64,000 bases of DNA from Streptosporangium album (lineage in GTDB: Bacteria > Actinomycetota > Actinomycetes > Streptosporangiales > Streptosporangiaceae): positions 186,001 to 250,000 of the forward strand of contig NZ_JACHJU010000002.1 in the NCBI RefSeq assembly GCF_014203795.1. The letters run 5' to 3'. Positions 44,810 through 52,117 of this stretch are shown here, piece after piece (position 1 is the first letter of the stretch; each line of letters opens with the position of its first letter). The notes beneath the pieces were generated by a model. That model saw only the letters and a list, made by a program, of their open reading frames with translations, was not told the origin of the DNA and searched no databases. Made by a program: the position numbers and the translations under genes.

Positions 44810-45303
44810 TCTCCAACGAGTTGGCGCTGGTCGAGGTCGTCCTCAAGGCGATGACCGAGCGGCTGAAGGCCGCCAAGACCAACGCAGACGCTGAGATCCG
44901 TGCCACCGCCCTGCCCGGGGACCGCACCAACGCGGTCCTCCCGGACGGGACGGTCATCGGATCGGTCAGCCAGGCCAAGGGGCGCACGTCCGCGGCGGTC
45001 ACTGACCGGGTCGCGTTCACCAAGTGGGCGCAGGCCGAGCACCCGACCGAGGTCGAGTTGGTCCCCACGGTCCGGCCGGCGTTCGAGCGGCGGGTCCTGG
45101 ATGGGTGCAAGGCCAACGGCGTCAACGTGGACGCCAACGGCCACGAGGTCCCCGGGGTGGAGGTCGGCCAGGGCAACCCCTACTCGATGACGAAGGTCAC
45201 CGGGGGTGCTGAGGATGCGATCGCTGCGGCCTACCAGTCCGGGGAGCTCGCCGACGTCTTGGAGCGGTTCGCCCGCCCGGCCCTTGAGGCAGGTGCGGAG
45301 TGA
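44806..45303 (+). CDS. hypothetical protein downstream of the Sak4-like gene
   Basis: A 165-residue protein whose N-terminal half is helical and polar, and whose middle shows VLPDGTVIGSVSQAKGRTSA. It is translationally coupled to the Sak4-like ATPase and could be its partner, but no ssDNA-binding signature is visible. Confidence 0.6.
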   Translation: MISNELALVEVVLKAMTERLKAAKTNADAEIRATALPGDRTNAVLPDGTVIGSVSQAKGRTSAAVTDRVAFTKWAQAEHPTEVELVPTVRPAFERRVLDGCKANGVNVDANGHEVPGVEVGQGNPYSMTKVTGGAEDAIAAAYQSGELADVLERFARPALEAGAE

Positions 45304-45812
45304 AGCGCGGCAACGGTCTCCAGCGGACCACGCCCCTGATGGCGAAGAAGCCCATGGCGCGCGGCAAGGGGCTCAAGGCGGGTGCCGCGACCCCGACCCG
45401 TAAGGCCCCGGCGAAGAAGGCGCCTCGCAACACCGGCCCCACGCCCGCCGTACGGCAGGCCGTCCGGGACCGCGACCTGGACACGTGCATCGTGTGCGGT
45501 GTCGTCGTCTCCGGCCGGCCCGCGTCGATTCACCACCGCCGCAACCGGGGCATGGGCGGGTCGTCGGACCCGCGCATCAACGACGTCACGAACCTGCTGG
45601 TCGTGTGCGGGGACGGGACGAGCGGCTGCCACGGCATGTTGACCGACCGGCCGTGGGAGCTGGACGCCGAGAAGCACGGGTGGATCATCGGCCGCAACTC
45701 AATTGCTGACCCGGCCTTGGTGCCGGTGCTGGTGGCGTGGTTGGGCTGGGCCTACCCGCTGGCTGACGGCACGTGGCAGGTCATCGAGGACATCGCGGCG
45801 GTGACGTCATGA
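45300..45812 (+). CDS. HNH endonuclease
   Basis: A 170-residue nuclease. A Lys/Arg/Thr-rich basic N-terminus of about 50 residues precedes an HNH domain with CIVCG, the core SIHHRRNRGMGGSSDPR, NLLVVCG and CHGML, which supply the Zn-type cysteines and the catalytic histidines. In early phage operons such enzymes may serve recombination or degrade host DNA. GTG start coupled to the upstream gene. Confidence 0.85.
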   Translation: MKRGNGLQRTTPLMAKKPMARGKGLKAGAATPTRKAPAKKAPRNTGPTPAVRQAVRDRDLDTCIVCGVVVSGRPASIHHRRNRGMGGSSDPRINDVTNLLVVCGDGTSGCHGMLTDRPWELDAEKHGWIIGRNSIADPALVPVLVAWLGWAYPLADGTWQVIEDIAAVTS

Positions 45813-46225
45813 AGGCGCTGACCGTTCGCCAGCCGTGGGCCTGGGCCATCGGCTACGCAGGCAAGGACATCGAGAACCGGACGTGGGACACGACGCACCG
45901 GGGCCTGCTCGCCATCCACGCGGGCGCCCGGTGGGACGGCGATGACGCGGCGGCCCGAGTCTTCGAGTTGGCTGGCGCTTACGTGCTGAAGACCACTGTG
46001 TCGGCGATCGTCGCGGTGGTCGAGCTCGTCGACGTCTGCGCCGTGGACGGCTTCACCGACTGCTGCAAGTGCGGGAAGTGGGCCTTCGGCTTCCAACGTC
46101 ACTGGAGGCTCGCCAATCCCCGCCCGCTGGTCGAGCCGGTGTCGTGCAAGGGGCGGCTCGGCCTGTGGAACCTGCCTGAGGACGTCGAGGCTGCCGTGCT
46201 GCGGCAGATCGAGGTGACGTCATGA
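45809..46225 (+). CDS. ASCH domain protein
   Basis: A 138-residue ASCH/PUA-fold protein. It starts MKALTVRQPWAWAIGYAGKD, with IENRTW and GLLAIHAG, the characteristic ASCH strands, and CDCC-type cysteines later (DCCKCGKW). ASCH domains bind RNA or nucleotides, and some are amidohydrolases of modified cytidine. Its location two genes before an RNA ligase makes an RNA-related role attractive. Confidence 0.8.
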   Translation: MKALTVRQPWAWAIGYAGKDIENRTWDTTHRGLLAIHAGARWDGDDAAARVFELAGAYVLKTTVSAIVAVVELVDVCAVDGFTDCCKCGKWAFGFQRHWRLANPRPLVEPVSCKGRLGLWNLPEDVEAAVLRQIEVTS

Positions 46226-46461
46226 CGGCTGGCCCGGTCGTCGCGTGGGAGCTGTGCTCCTGGTGCGACGTCATGGTCCCCGCGCCGCACGCCTGCCCGT
46301 ACGTGGCGCCTACCTGCCCCACCACGGACCCCGCAGCAGCGGGGGAGCCGTGCGGCCGGTGTAAGCCCTGCCTCGACCTACAGGAGGCGTCCATCGCCGC
46401 CCAGGGCGACGGCCTTCCGCTCGCCACGGACGGGTCGCCGTCCGACCTCGATCACCCCTGA
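46222..46461 (+). CDS. small Cys-rich prophage protein
   Basis: A 79-residue protein with seven cysteines, including CSWC and CGRCKPC, which suggest a zinc-binding knuckle. Coupled to the ASCH gene (ATGA). Ends before a terminator-like hairpin. Confidence 0.6.
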   Translation: MTAGPVVAWELCSWCDVMVPAPHACPYVAPTCPTTDPAAAGEPCGRCKPCLDLQEASIAAQGDGLPLATDGSPSDLDHP

Positions 46462-46471
46462 CCTGCCCCCT

Positions 46472-46503
46472 GCCTGTCTCCCTCGCAATGCGGGGAGACA
46501 GGC
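46472..46503 (+). terminator. hairpin before the RNA ligase gene
   Basis: GCCTGTCTCCC pairs with GGGAGACAGGC around a 10-base loop, 10 bases after the Cys-rich gene. The second arm runs into the leader of the ligase gene. Confidence 0.6.
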
Positions 46504-46530
46504 ACCCCGCCCCCAGACAGGAGGCCCACC

Positions 46531-47613
46531 GTGGCCGAGCTGCATATCTCTGAACTGCTAGATCTCGAATACCTGGAAGCCGCGGTCGAGGGCGGGTTCG
46601 TGCGGGTGCAGCAGCACCCCACCGAGCCGCTGTTCATCTACAACTACACGGAGAAGACCCAGTACGAGGACGAGTGGAATGGAGCCACCCTCGCCTGCCG
46701 CGGCCTGATCACGGACGCGGGCGGGTGGGTCAAGGCCCGACCGTTCCGCAAGTTCTTCAACTACGGCGACCCGATGGTGGGCGAGCTGGACGCGTCGGCG
46801 AAGGCCGTCGTGGTCGACAAGATGGACGGCTCGCTCGGCATCCTGTACCCGGCCGCTGGCGGGTTCGTTATCGCCACCCGCGGCTCGTTCACGAGCGACC
46901 AGGCCCAACACGCCACCGACGTTCTCCAGCGGCGCTACAACGACTTCCTGCCGCCCGAGGGGGTCACGGTCCTGTTCGAGATCGTCTACCCCGCTAACCG
47001 GATCGTGTGTGACTACGGAGGCGCGGACGACCTGTTTCTCCTCGGCGGGGTGGACATCGCGACCGGACAGGTTCTCGGGCCGGATGAGATCCGGGGATGG
47101 GCTGGGCCGGCGGCGAAGGTGTTCAACGTGCCGACGCTGGCGGATGCGTTGGCGATGCCGCCCCGTTCGGGCGCTGAGGGGCTGGTCGTCCGGCTGGTCG
47201 AGTCCGGGCAGATGGTGAAGCTGAAGCAGACGGATTATGTCGCCCTCCACAAGATCATCACTGGGTTGAATGCCCGCGGCGTCTGGGAACTCCTCGGTGA
47301 AGGCAAGACCGTCGCTGACATCTGCGAGCCCCTCCCGGACGAGTTCCACGCATGGGTGAAGAACCTCGCCGGAGACCTGCAGCGGGAAGCCCACGAGTTG
47401 CTCTACGACACCGAGCGCTACCACGAGAAGATCCTCACCCGCATGCCAGAGGGGTGGACGCGCAAGGACTACGCGCTCGAAGCCTCCACGTCTACGCTCC
47501 GCGGCTGGCTGTTCATGCTGCTGGACGAGCGGGACCCGCGCCCGCACATCTGGAAGGCACTCCGCCCGGCCGGCGACATGCGTCCCGTCCAGTTCTCGGA
47601 GGACGCCGCGTGA
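46531..47613 (+). CDS. RNA ligase (T4 Rnl1-like nucleotidyltransferase)
   Basis: A 360-residue ATP-dependent RNA ligase joining 5'-phosphate and 3'-hydroxyl RNA ends. Superfamily motifs are in order: motif I KMDGS with the adenylated Lys97, motif III-like VLFEIVYPANRIV (148–160), motif IV EGLVVRL (216–222), motif V VKLKQTD with Lys230 and Lys232. The C-terminal 110 residues are helical. GTG 46531 is preceded by CAGGAGG. T4 Rnl1 repairs tRNA cut by host anti-phage nucleases; a similar counter-defence use is inferred, supported by a HAD phosphatase gene one kilobase downstream. Confidence 0.88.
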   Translation: MAELHISELLDLEYLEAAVEGGFVRVQQHPTEPLFIYNYTEKTQYEDEWNGATLACRGLITDAGGWVKARPFRKFFNYGDPMVGELDASAKAVVVDKMDGSLGILYPAAGGFVIATRGSFTSDQAQHATDVLQRRYNDFLPPEGVTVLFEIVYPANRIVCDYGGADDLFLLGGVDIATGQVLGPDEIRGWAGPAAKVFNVPTLADALAMPPRSGAEGLVVRLVESGQMVKLKQTDYVALHKIITGLNARGVWELLGEGKTVADICEPLPDEFHAWVKNLAGDLQREAHELLYDTERYHEKILTRMPEGWTRKDYALEASTSTLRGWLFMLLDERDPRPHIWKALRPAGDMRPVQFSEDAA

Positions 47614-47660
47614 GCGCGCTCATCGTCCCCGGCGCCTGACCTTCCCCTTCCCTCTGTCGT

Positions 47661-47692
47661 CTCCGCGCCCTCCATCGGGGGTGGGCGCGGAG
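47661..47692 (+). terminator. hairpin after the RNA ligase gene
   Basis: CTCCGCGCCC pairs with GGGCGCGGAG around a 12-base loop. It separates the ligase gene from the next, which has its own AAGGAGA ribosome binding site. Confidence 0.55.
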
Positions 47693-47730
47693 GCGGCGGA
47701 CTCCCATCAACTTCAAGGAGAACCACCGAA

Positions 47731-48177
47731 ATGCGCACCAACAAGGCATCCGATCAGCTCGTCGCCCCCGTCCCGACCACCCCGGCATGGCCGAACGACG
47801 AGGTCCGGCAGACCGTCACCCAGAACAACCAGGCCGCCTACTACCGGCACTTCGAGCAGTACAAGCAGCGCGGGGCGGCAGCCCGGAAACTGACCGCCGA
47901 CTGCGATCAGCTTTCCCGTGAGGTCGCCGACGCGAAGCGGGTCCTCGACGACGCCCAGCACCGGTACGACGAGAAGGTCCACGCGCAGCGCGTCGAAGCC
48001 CACTACGAGCAGGTCGAGTACGACACGGCGCAGGGGTACGCGGTGGCGTGCGCGTCGCTGGGGGCGCCGGTCCCTCCTCCGGACGGGGAACTTTCGCACG
48101 ACGCCGACGGCAAGACGGCCCGGTGGAGCGCGGCTGTGGACGAGCAGAACGCCGCCGAAGGGGTGCGCGGGTTATGA
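47731..48177 (+). CDS. coiled-coil prophage protein
   Basis: A 148-residue protein dominated by a polar coiled coil (about residues 40–105: KLTADCDQLSREVADAKRVL). No enzymatic motif. ATG 47731 follows AAGGAGAACCACCGAA. It starts a new run of overlapping genes. Confidence 0.6.
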   Translation: MRTNKASDQLVAPVPTTPAWPNDEVRQTVTQNNQAAYYRHFEQYKQRGAAARKLTADCDQLSREVADAKRVLDDAQHRYDEKVHAQRVEAHYEQVEYDTAQGYAVACASLGAPVPPPDGELSHDADGKTARWSAAVDEQNAAEGVRGL

Positions 48178-48347
48178 GAGCCCTGGAGCGGCTGTGCCGC
48201 CTGCTGATGCCGCAGAAGGGCCGCCGTGGTCGCCGCCGGCCTCGCCGTGTGGCCGCCACGACTCCGGTAGCGACGACCGCCACCATCCCGGCTGGCGTTG
48301 CCCCCATCTCCCTCACCAACCCGTACCCCTGGCAGGAGACCCGATGA
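48174..48347 (+). CDS. 57-residue Arg-rich prophage protein
   Basis: The sequence has a very basic centre (KGRRGRRRPRR) followed by a Thr/Pro segment. It overlaps both neighbours by four bases. Possibly nucleic-acid binding; unknown. Confidence 0.55.
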   Translation: MRALERLCRLLMPQKGRRGRRRPRRVAATTPVATTATIPAGVAPISLTNPYPWQETR

Positions 48348-48622
48348 GCACCGAGACCCCCGTCCCCGCCCCTGATCTGCTCGGCACGGTCCGCCGGAAG
48401 CCGAACGGGCGAGTCCTCGCGGTCCTATGGCCGTCCCCTCCGTCCAAGCACCGGTGGATGGTCACCGACTGCTGGGGGTCGTGCGGCTACGAAACGGACG
48501 AGGCGGTCGCGGACTGGCCGGTTGTCGGCGCGGTCCCGTACAGCCCCGCTGCCGGGTTCCCGATGCCCGCCCCCGCTTCCGCTGCCCAGGGAGAGGCGAA
48601 GACCGCCGGGGGTGCCTCGTGA
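48344..48622 (+). CDS. hypothetical prophage protein
   Basis: A 92-residue protein with a compact centre rich in Trp and Cys (HRWMVTDCWGSCGYETDEAV). ATG 48344 overlaps the previous stop and has GGAGA upstream. Unknown function. Confidence 0.6.
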   Translation: MSTETPVPAPDLLGTVRRKPNGRVLAVLWPSPPSKHRWMVTDCWGSCGYETDEAVADWPVVGAVPYSPAAGFPMPAPASAAQGEAKTAGGAS

Positions 48623-49155
48623 GCGCCGAGACCACCCGACCTCTGCTGCTGATCGACGTGGACGGCGTCCTGAACCCGTTCCGCCGCCCTGGCCCGGAGT
48701 GGTTCAGGACGAAGTGCTCAGCGGACGGGCGCAGCTACAACATGCTGCTCAACCCTGCCCATGGGCCGAAACTCCTCGACCTCGCCGCGACGGTCGGCTG
48801 TGACCTGGTGTGGGCGACCACGTGGGAGCACGACGCCAACACCGAGATCAGCCCGAAGATCGGCCTGCCCGAGCTGCCAGTGATCGAGGTGGACCGCGAC
48901 AACCGGTGGCGTGACCGTGGCGTCGACGTCATGTTCAAGACGCCGCACGTCGCCGACTGGGTGAAGGGCCGCCCCTTCGTGTGGTTGGACGACGACCTCA
49001 CCGACCTCGACGAGGCCTACCTCCGCGAGCACGAAGGCGTCGGCGACTTCCTGGTCATCCACGTCGATGGGCAGTTCGGCCTCACCGATGGCGACCTCGT
49101 CGAGGCCACCGTGTGGCTGATCGAGCACGGCTCACCCGCAGGGGAGCAGTCATGA
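48619..49155 (+). CDS. HAD-superfamily phosphatase (HAD_SAK-like, RNA-repair type)
   Basis: A 178-residue HAD protein. Motif I is LLLIDVDGVLNPF with the nucleophile Asp13 and acid Asp15. Later segments DLVWATTWEHDANTEI and FVWLDDDLTDLDEAY fit HAD motif II and the acidic motif IV. The pattern IDVDGVLNPF...WATTWE is that of the HAD domain found in multidomain RNA-repair proteins (HAD_SAK_2) and in many actinobacterial stand-alone proteins. With the RNA ligase nearby, a 2',3'-phosphate or 3'-phosphate removal role is plausible but unproven. Confidence 0.8.
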   Translation: MSAETTRPLLLIDVDGVLNPFRRPGPEWFRTKCSADGRSYNMLLNPAHGPKLLDLAATVGCDLVWATTWEHDANTEISPKIGLPELPVIEVDRDNRWRDRGVDVMFKTPHVADWVKGRPFVWLDDDLTDLDEAYLREHEGVGDFLVIHVDGQFGLTDGDLVEATVWLIEHGSPAGEQS

Positions 49156-49469
49156 GACTCCCCGTCTTCGTGGTGGCTCTGGCGTCGGCGGTGACCGTGA
49201 CGGCCACCGCCGGCGTCGTGGTGCTGCTGCTCATGGAGCCCGCGGATCTGGGCTGGTCGCCGTTCGTCTACGTCGCAGTCGCGAGCCTTGTGCTCGCGGC
49301 TGCGGCCGGCGCCGTCCATGTCGCCCAGGTCCGCCGCGCCCGCCGCTTCATCGGCCGCCTGCGCGACGTAGGCGCCGAGATGGCCGCGGAAGGCTACTTC
49401 GACGCCGACCGCGACCAGCGCCTTGTCGCTGACGTCTTCGACGCCCGGGAGACGCCATGGGAGCGCTGA
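49152..49469 (+). CDS. two-helix membrane protein
   Basis: A 105-residue protein with two membrane helices (about residues 4–28 and 36–58) and a basic then acidic cytoplasmic tail (RRARRFIGRLRDVGAEMA). Coupled at both ends. Function unknown. Confidence 0.65.
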   Translation: MRLPVFVVALASAVTVTATAGVVVLLLMEPADLGWSPFVYVAVASLVLAAAAGAVHVAQVRRARRFIGRLRDVGAEMAAEGYFDADRDQRLVADVFDARETPWER

Positions 49470-49573
49470 TGCTCGCCCTGGCCGGCCTCACCGGTGCCGG
49501 GCTGATCTTCGCCGGGATGTGCCTGGCCGGCGACACTCCTGACCTACACGACGTGTTCGAGGAGACCGAATGA
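49469..49573 (+). CDS. 34-residue membrane peptide
   Basis: A single hydrophobic helix (MLALAGLTGAGLIFAGMCLA) followed by an acidic tail. ATG 49469 shares a base with the previous stop; ATG 49457 would add four residues. The stop overlaps the start of the methyltransferase gene. Probably translated by coupling. Confidence 0.5.
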   Translation: MLALAGLTGAGLIFAGMCLAGDTPDLHDVFEETE

Positions 49574-50616
49574 GCCCCCGCATCGGCAGTCTCTGCACCG
49601 GCTACGGCGGACTCGACCTGGCCGTGATGGACGTCCTCGGAGGGGCCATGGCCTGGCACTGCCAGTACGACCCCGACGACAAGCACCAGTACGCGGCACG
49701 GATCCTCGCCCACCACTGGCCGGACGTGCCGAATCGCGGAGACATCACCGCCGTCGACTGGTCCGCAGTTGAGCCGGTGGACATTCTGACCGCCGGGTTC
49801 CCGTGCCAGGACCTCAGCTATGCCGGCCGCGGCGCCGGGATCCAGGAAGGGAATCGCAGTGGACTTTGGTATGCCATCGAGAGCGCAGTGCGCGCTCTAC
49901 GACCTGGACTCGTCGTCCTGGAGAACGTGGCCGCCATCGTTGCTCGACGACCTGGACTTGACGTCGTTCTCGCCGGTCTTGCCGACCTCGGGTTCGATGC
50001 GGAATGGACGGGTGTTCGAGCATCCGACGTCGGTGCCACCCACCAGCGGAACCGGTGGTTCCTCCTCGCCTGGCCTGCCGGCACTGCTGCCTACGCCGCG
50101 GACCTCGGACACGAACGGGGCCGGCGCGCACGGGACGGGCGGTCCGGACCTGCGGACCGTCGTCTCGCTCCTGCCGACGCCGACCTCGACGAACGCGCAC
50201 GGGAATCAGCGCAACAACCGAGGCGAGTTGTTGTTGCCCGGAGTGGTGGCAGCGCTCCTGTCGACCCCGCGGGCGAGCGACACGGGAACCCCGGGCCGAC
50301 GAGCGAGCGAGGGGTTCCGGCCGCCGCTCTCGCAGGTGATCCTGCCGATCGCGAATGGGGCGCCTACGGTCCCGCCATCGCCCGTTGGGAGCACGTCCTC
50401 GGACGACCTGCCCCTGGGCCAGTTGACGATCGAGGACGCCTTGCGCCTGTCTTCGTCGAGTGGCTGATGGGCCTGCCCGCTGGCCACGTCACCGAAGTGC
50501 CTGGCCTGCCGCGCAACGCCCAGCTGAAGGCTCTCGGCAACGGCGTGGTCCCCAAGCAGGCGGTCTACGCGCTGCGTCTGCTGCTGGCCCGCCTCGACTT
50601 GGAGGTGGCCGCGTGA
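49570..50616 (+). CDS. DNA (cytosine-5-)-methyltransferase
   Basis: A 348-residue C5 methyltransferase. It has motif I GSLCTGYGGLDLAV, motif IV GFPCQ with the catalytic Cys79, motif VI ENV (118–120), motif VIII QRNRWF (159–164), then a variable target-recognition region (about 170–270), and the conserved end WLMGLPAGHV and LKALGNGVVPKQA (motifs IX–X). All are in one frame. The middle of the gene (49820–50467) overlaps a second, apparently coding frame, and in that stretch the methyltransferase codons have unusually many A/T third bases. It may protect phage DNA from host restriction; no partner restriction gene is present. Confidence 0.92.
   Translation: MSPRIGSLCTGYGGLDLAVMDVLGGAMAWHCQYDPDDKHQYAARILAHHWPDVPNRGDITAVDWSAVEPVDILTAGFPCQDLSYAGRGAGIQEGNRSGLWYAIESAVRALRPGLVVLENVAAIVARRPGLDVVLAGLADLGFDAEWTGVRASDVGATHQRNRWFLLAWPAGTAAYAADLGHERGRRARDGRSGPADRRLAPADADLDERARESAQQPRRVVVARSGGSAPVDPAGERHGNPGPTSERGVPAAALAGDPADREWGAYGPAIARWEHVLGRPAPGPVDDRGRLAPVFVEWLMGLPAGHVTEVPGLPRNAQLKALGNGVVPKQAVYALRLLLARLDLEVAA
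49820..50467 (+). CDS. possible overlapping gene inside the methyltransferase gene
   Basis: In the +1 frame relative to the methyltransferase a 215-residue product is open from ATG 49820 (or 198 residues from ATG 49871). It reads CALYDLDSSSWRTWPPSLLD, LPTSGSMRNGRVFEHPTSVP, then repeated LLPTP and TSD blocks. I recognise this as the SSWRT/LPTP type of phage protein usually found beside such methyltransferase genes, so its presence in the overlapping frame is unlikely to be chance. Third positions of this frame are more G/C-rich than those of the methyltransferase frame over the same bases. Whether both are translated is not known. Confidence 0.5.
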   Translation: MPAAAPGSRKGIAVDFGMPSRAQCALYDLDSSSWRTWPPSLLDDLDLTSFSPVLPTSGSMRNGRVFEHPTSVPPTSGTGGSSSPGLPALLPTPRTSDTNGAGAHGTGGPDLRTVVSLLPTPTSTNAHGNQRNNRGELLLPGVVAALLSTPRASDTGTPGRRASEGFRPPLSQVILPIANGAPTVPPSPVGSTSSDDLPLGQLTIEDALRLSSSSG

Positions 50617-50942
50617 CCCTCCTGTACTGCTGCCCCTCCGCCGACGTCGAGGGCGAGGGAGCCGAGCACTCCGCGACCTGCCCCGAGCGGCGTGCGGCTG
50701 AGATCACCGCCGAGAGGGCATCCGTGACTGAGCCCGCCGTTCGCCGCGCCCAGGTGTGGGCCGGCCGAGCCGAGTCATACCGCCGGTTCCTCGTCACGAC
50801 CGTCGCTGACGGCAAGGTCCGCGGCATGTCGTACCTGGAGAACGACAGCGCCACGTACACCAAAACGCACCGCCTGCCCGAGTTCCTCGCCGCGTACGTG
50901 CTGCTGGAGGACGTGCCCGCCCACTGGGAGGTGACCCAGTGA
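50613..50942 (+). CDS. hypothetical prophage protein
   Basis: A 109-residue protein. It begins TLLYCCPSADVEGEGAEHSA with a Cys pair and a further TCPE, possibly a small zinc site, then a helical/beta segment (AESYRRFLVTTVADGKVRGM). GTG overlaps the methyltransferase stop. Unknown function. Confidence 0.6.
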   Translation: MTLLYCCPSADVEGEGAEHSATCPERRAAEITAERASVTEPAVRRAQVWAGRAESYRRFLVTTVADGKVRGMSYLENDSATYTKTHRLPEFLAAYVLLEDVPAHWEVTQ

Positions 50943-51190
50943 GCGCCGAGACCATCGCCCCTCACGCCGACTGCGCCGAGGTTCGCCGCCTCGTCGCGGT
51001 CGAGTTCGCCGCCCACAAAGAGCAGCTCCTGCAGCGGTTCGCCCAGGACGTGGAACGGACTCTCATGGCGATGCGACCCACCGTCCACGACGGAGAGACA
51101 TGGGTGGCCGCGGCCACATTCGAGGCGTCGGCTCGGGTCGCGCTGAGGCTGGCCGGCCTGCCCGCAGACCTCAAGGAGGCCAGCCAATGA
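50939..51190 (+). CDS. hypothetical helical prophage protein
   Basis: An 83-residue helical protein (VRRLVAVEFAAHKEQLLQRF). Coupled to both neighbours. No domain recognised. Confidence 0.6.
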   Translation: MSAETIAPHADCAEVRRLVAVEFAAHKEQLLQRFAQDVERTLMAMRPTVHDGETWVAAATFEASARVALRLAGLPADLKEASQ

Positions 51191-51609
51191 ACGCCCCTTA
51201 CCCGACGACGACCCTGCCCAAGCCGTGCGAGCAGGACCCGGAGAGCTGGTACGCGCCCAACGTCACTCGGGAACGCGCGCGAGCCATGTGCAGCGGCTGC
51301 CCCGTCCTGGGGGCGTGCGCCGAGTACGGCATCGCCCGCGAACGGTACGGCGTATGGGGAGGCCTCACGGAGCGGGCCCGTGAGCGCGCCCGCGCCAACA
51401 AGGGACTGACGCTGCCGCTTCACCCCCGGCCACAAAACCAGCCGAAAGACGCGCGCCTCGCCCGCGACCTGGAACTGCTGCACGACTCCGAGGAGCTGCT
51501 CGGCCGAGGGGTGGGGTTCGAAGCGGTGGCGCAACGGCTCGGCTGCAGCCGCCACGGCCTGACGTCGGCTCGGACCCGCGCCCGTAAGCACCTGGCGGAG
51601 GCGTCATGA
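51187..51609 (+). CDS. WhiB-like iron–sulphur regulator
   Basis: A 140-residue Wbl protein. The four cluster ligands are Cys14, Cys35, Cys38 and Cys44 (CxxC in CSGCP), followed by YGVWGGL, the turn that contacts sigma factor. The C-terminal half is unusual: it resembles a helix-turn-helix (EAVAQRLGCSRHGLTSARTR), so this Wbl may bind DNA by itself. Phage Wbl proteins are known to interfere with host WhiB function. ATG 51187 overlaps the previous stop. Confidence 0.9.
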   Translation: MNAPYPTTTLPKPCEQDPESWYAPNVTRERARAMCSGCPVLGACAEYGIARERYGVWGGLTERARERARANKGLTLPLHPRPQNQPKDARLARDLELLHDSEELLGRGVGFEAVAQRLGCSRHGLTSARTRARKHLAEAS

Positions 51610-52031
51610 CGCACCTGATGAAGCGACTCGATGAGCACCGCCGCTCTCAGGGGATCACGTTGGTCGTCGTCGCCGGCCAGCTCGGCACGTACAAGTCGAC
51701 GTTGAGCAAGTGGTCATCAGGGTCGGACAGCCCGCTGTTCCACCGGGCGGTCGCTTACGCCAGCGCGGTCAACGCCCGCATCGTGCTCCCACATCAGGGC
51801 CGGGTCCTCGCTGAAGGACTGGACATCGTGGACGCACTGCCGGACCTGCGCCGGTTCGTCGGTGCTCCTTACCGGCGCATGGCCGCCCGGGTCGGCCTGC
51901 ACTACAAGACGCTGGAGACGTTCGAGGCCCGGACGGGGCCGCGGTACCTGTCGACGGTTGAGATGTACGCGGCTGGCCTGGGGTTGTCCCTCGGCATGCT
52001 GCCTGCGGTTGAGCTCGCGGTGGCGCCTTGA
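51606..52031 (+). CDS. helix-turn-helix prophage regulator
   Basis: A 141-residue protein with a C-terminal-type XRE helix-turn-helix pattern at residues 5–45 (LDEHRRSQGITLVVVAGQLG, TYKSTLSKWSSG) and a second possible one at about 88–125 (YRRMAARVGLHYKTLETFEA). It ends a run of rightward genes before a terminator. Coupled to the WhiB-like gene. Confidence 0.65.
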   Translation: MTHLMKRLDEHRRSQGITLVVVAGQLGTYKSTLSKWSSGSDSPLFHRAVAYASAVNARIVLPHQGRVLAEGLDIVDALPDLRRFVGAPYRRMAARVGLHYKTLETFEARTGPRYLSTVEMYAAGLGLSLGMLPAVELAVAP

Positions 52032-52050
52032 TGACGCCGGGCACGCAAAA

Positions 52051-52082
52051 GCGCCACGACTCCCTGTTGGGGGTCGTGGCGC
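52051..52082. terminator. bidirectional 14-bp hairpin
   Basis: The arms 52051–52064 and 52069–52082 pair completely (one G·T) around TGTT. Four A precede it on the plus strand, which gives a T-run for the minus-strand gene ending at 52118. It separates convergent genes. Confidence 0.8.
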
Positions 52083-52117
52083 GTCTCGTGGGGTCGGTGG
52101 TCGGCGGAGGGGACGGA

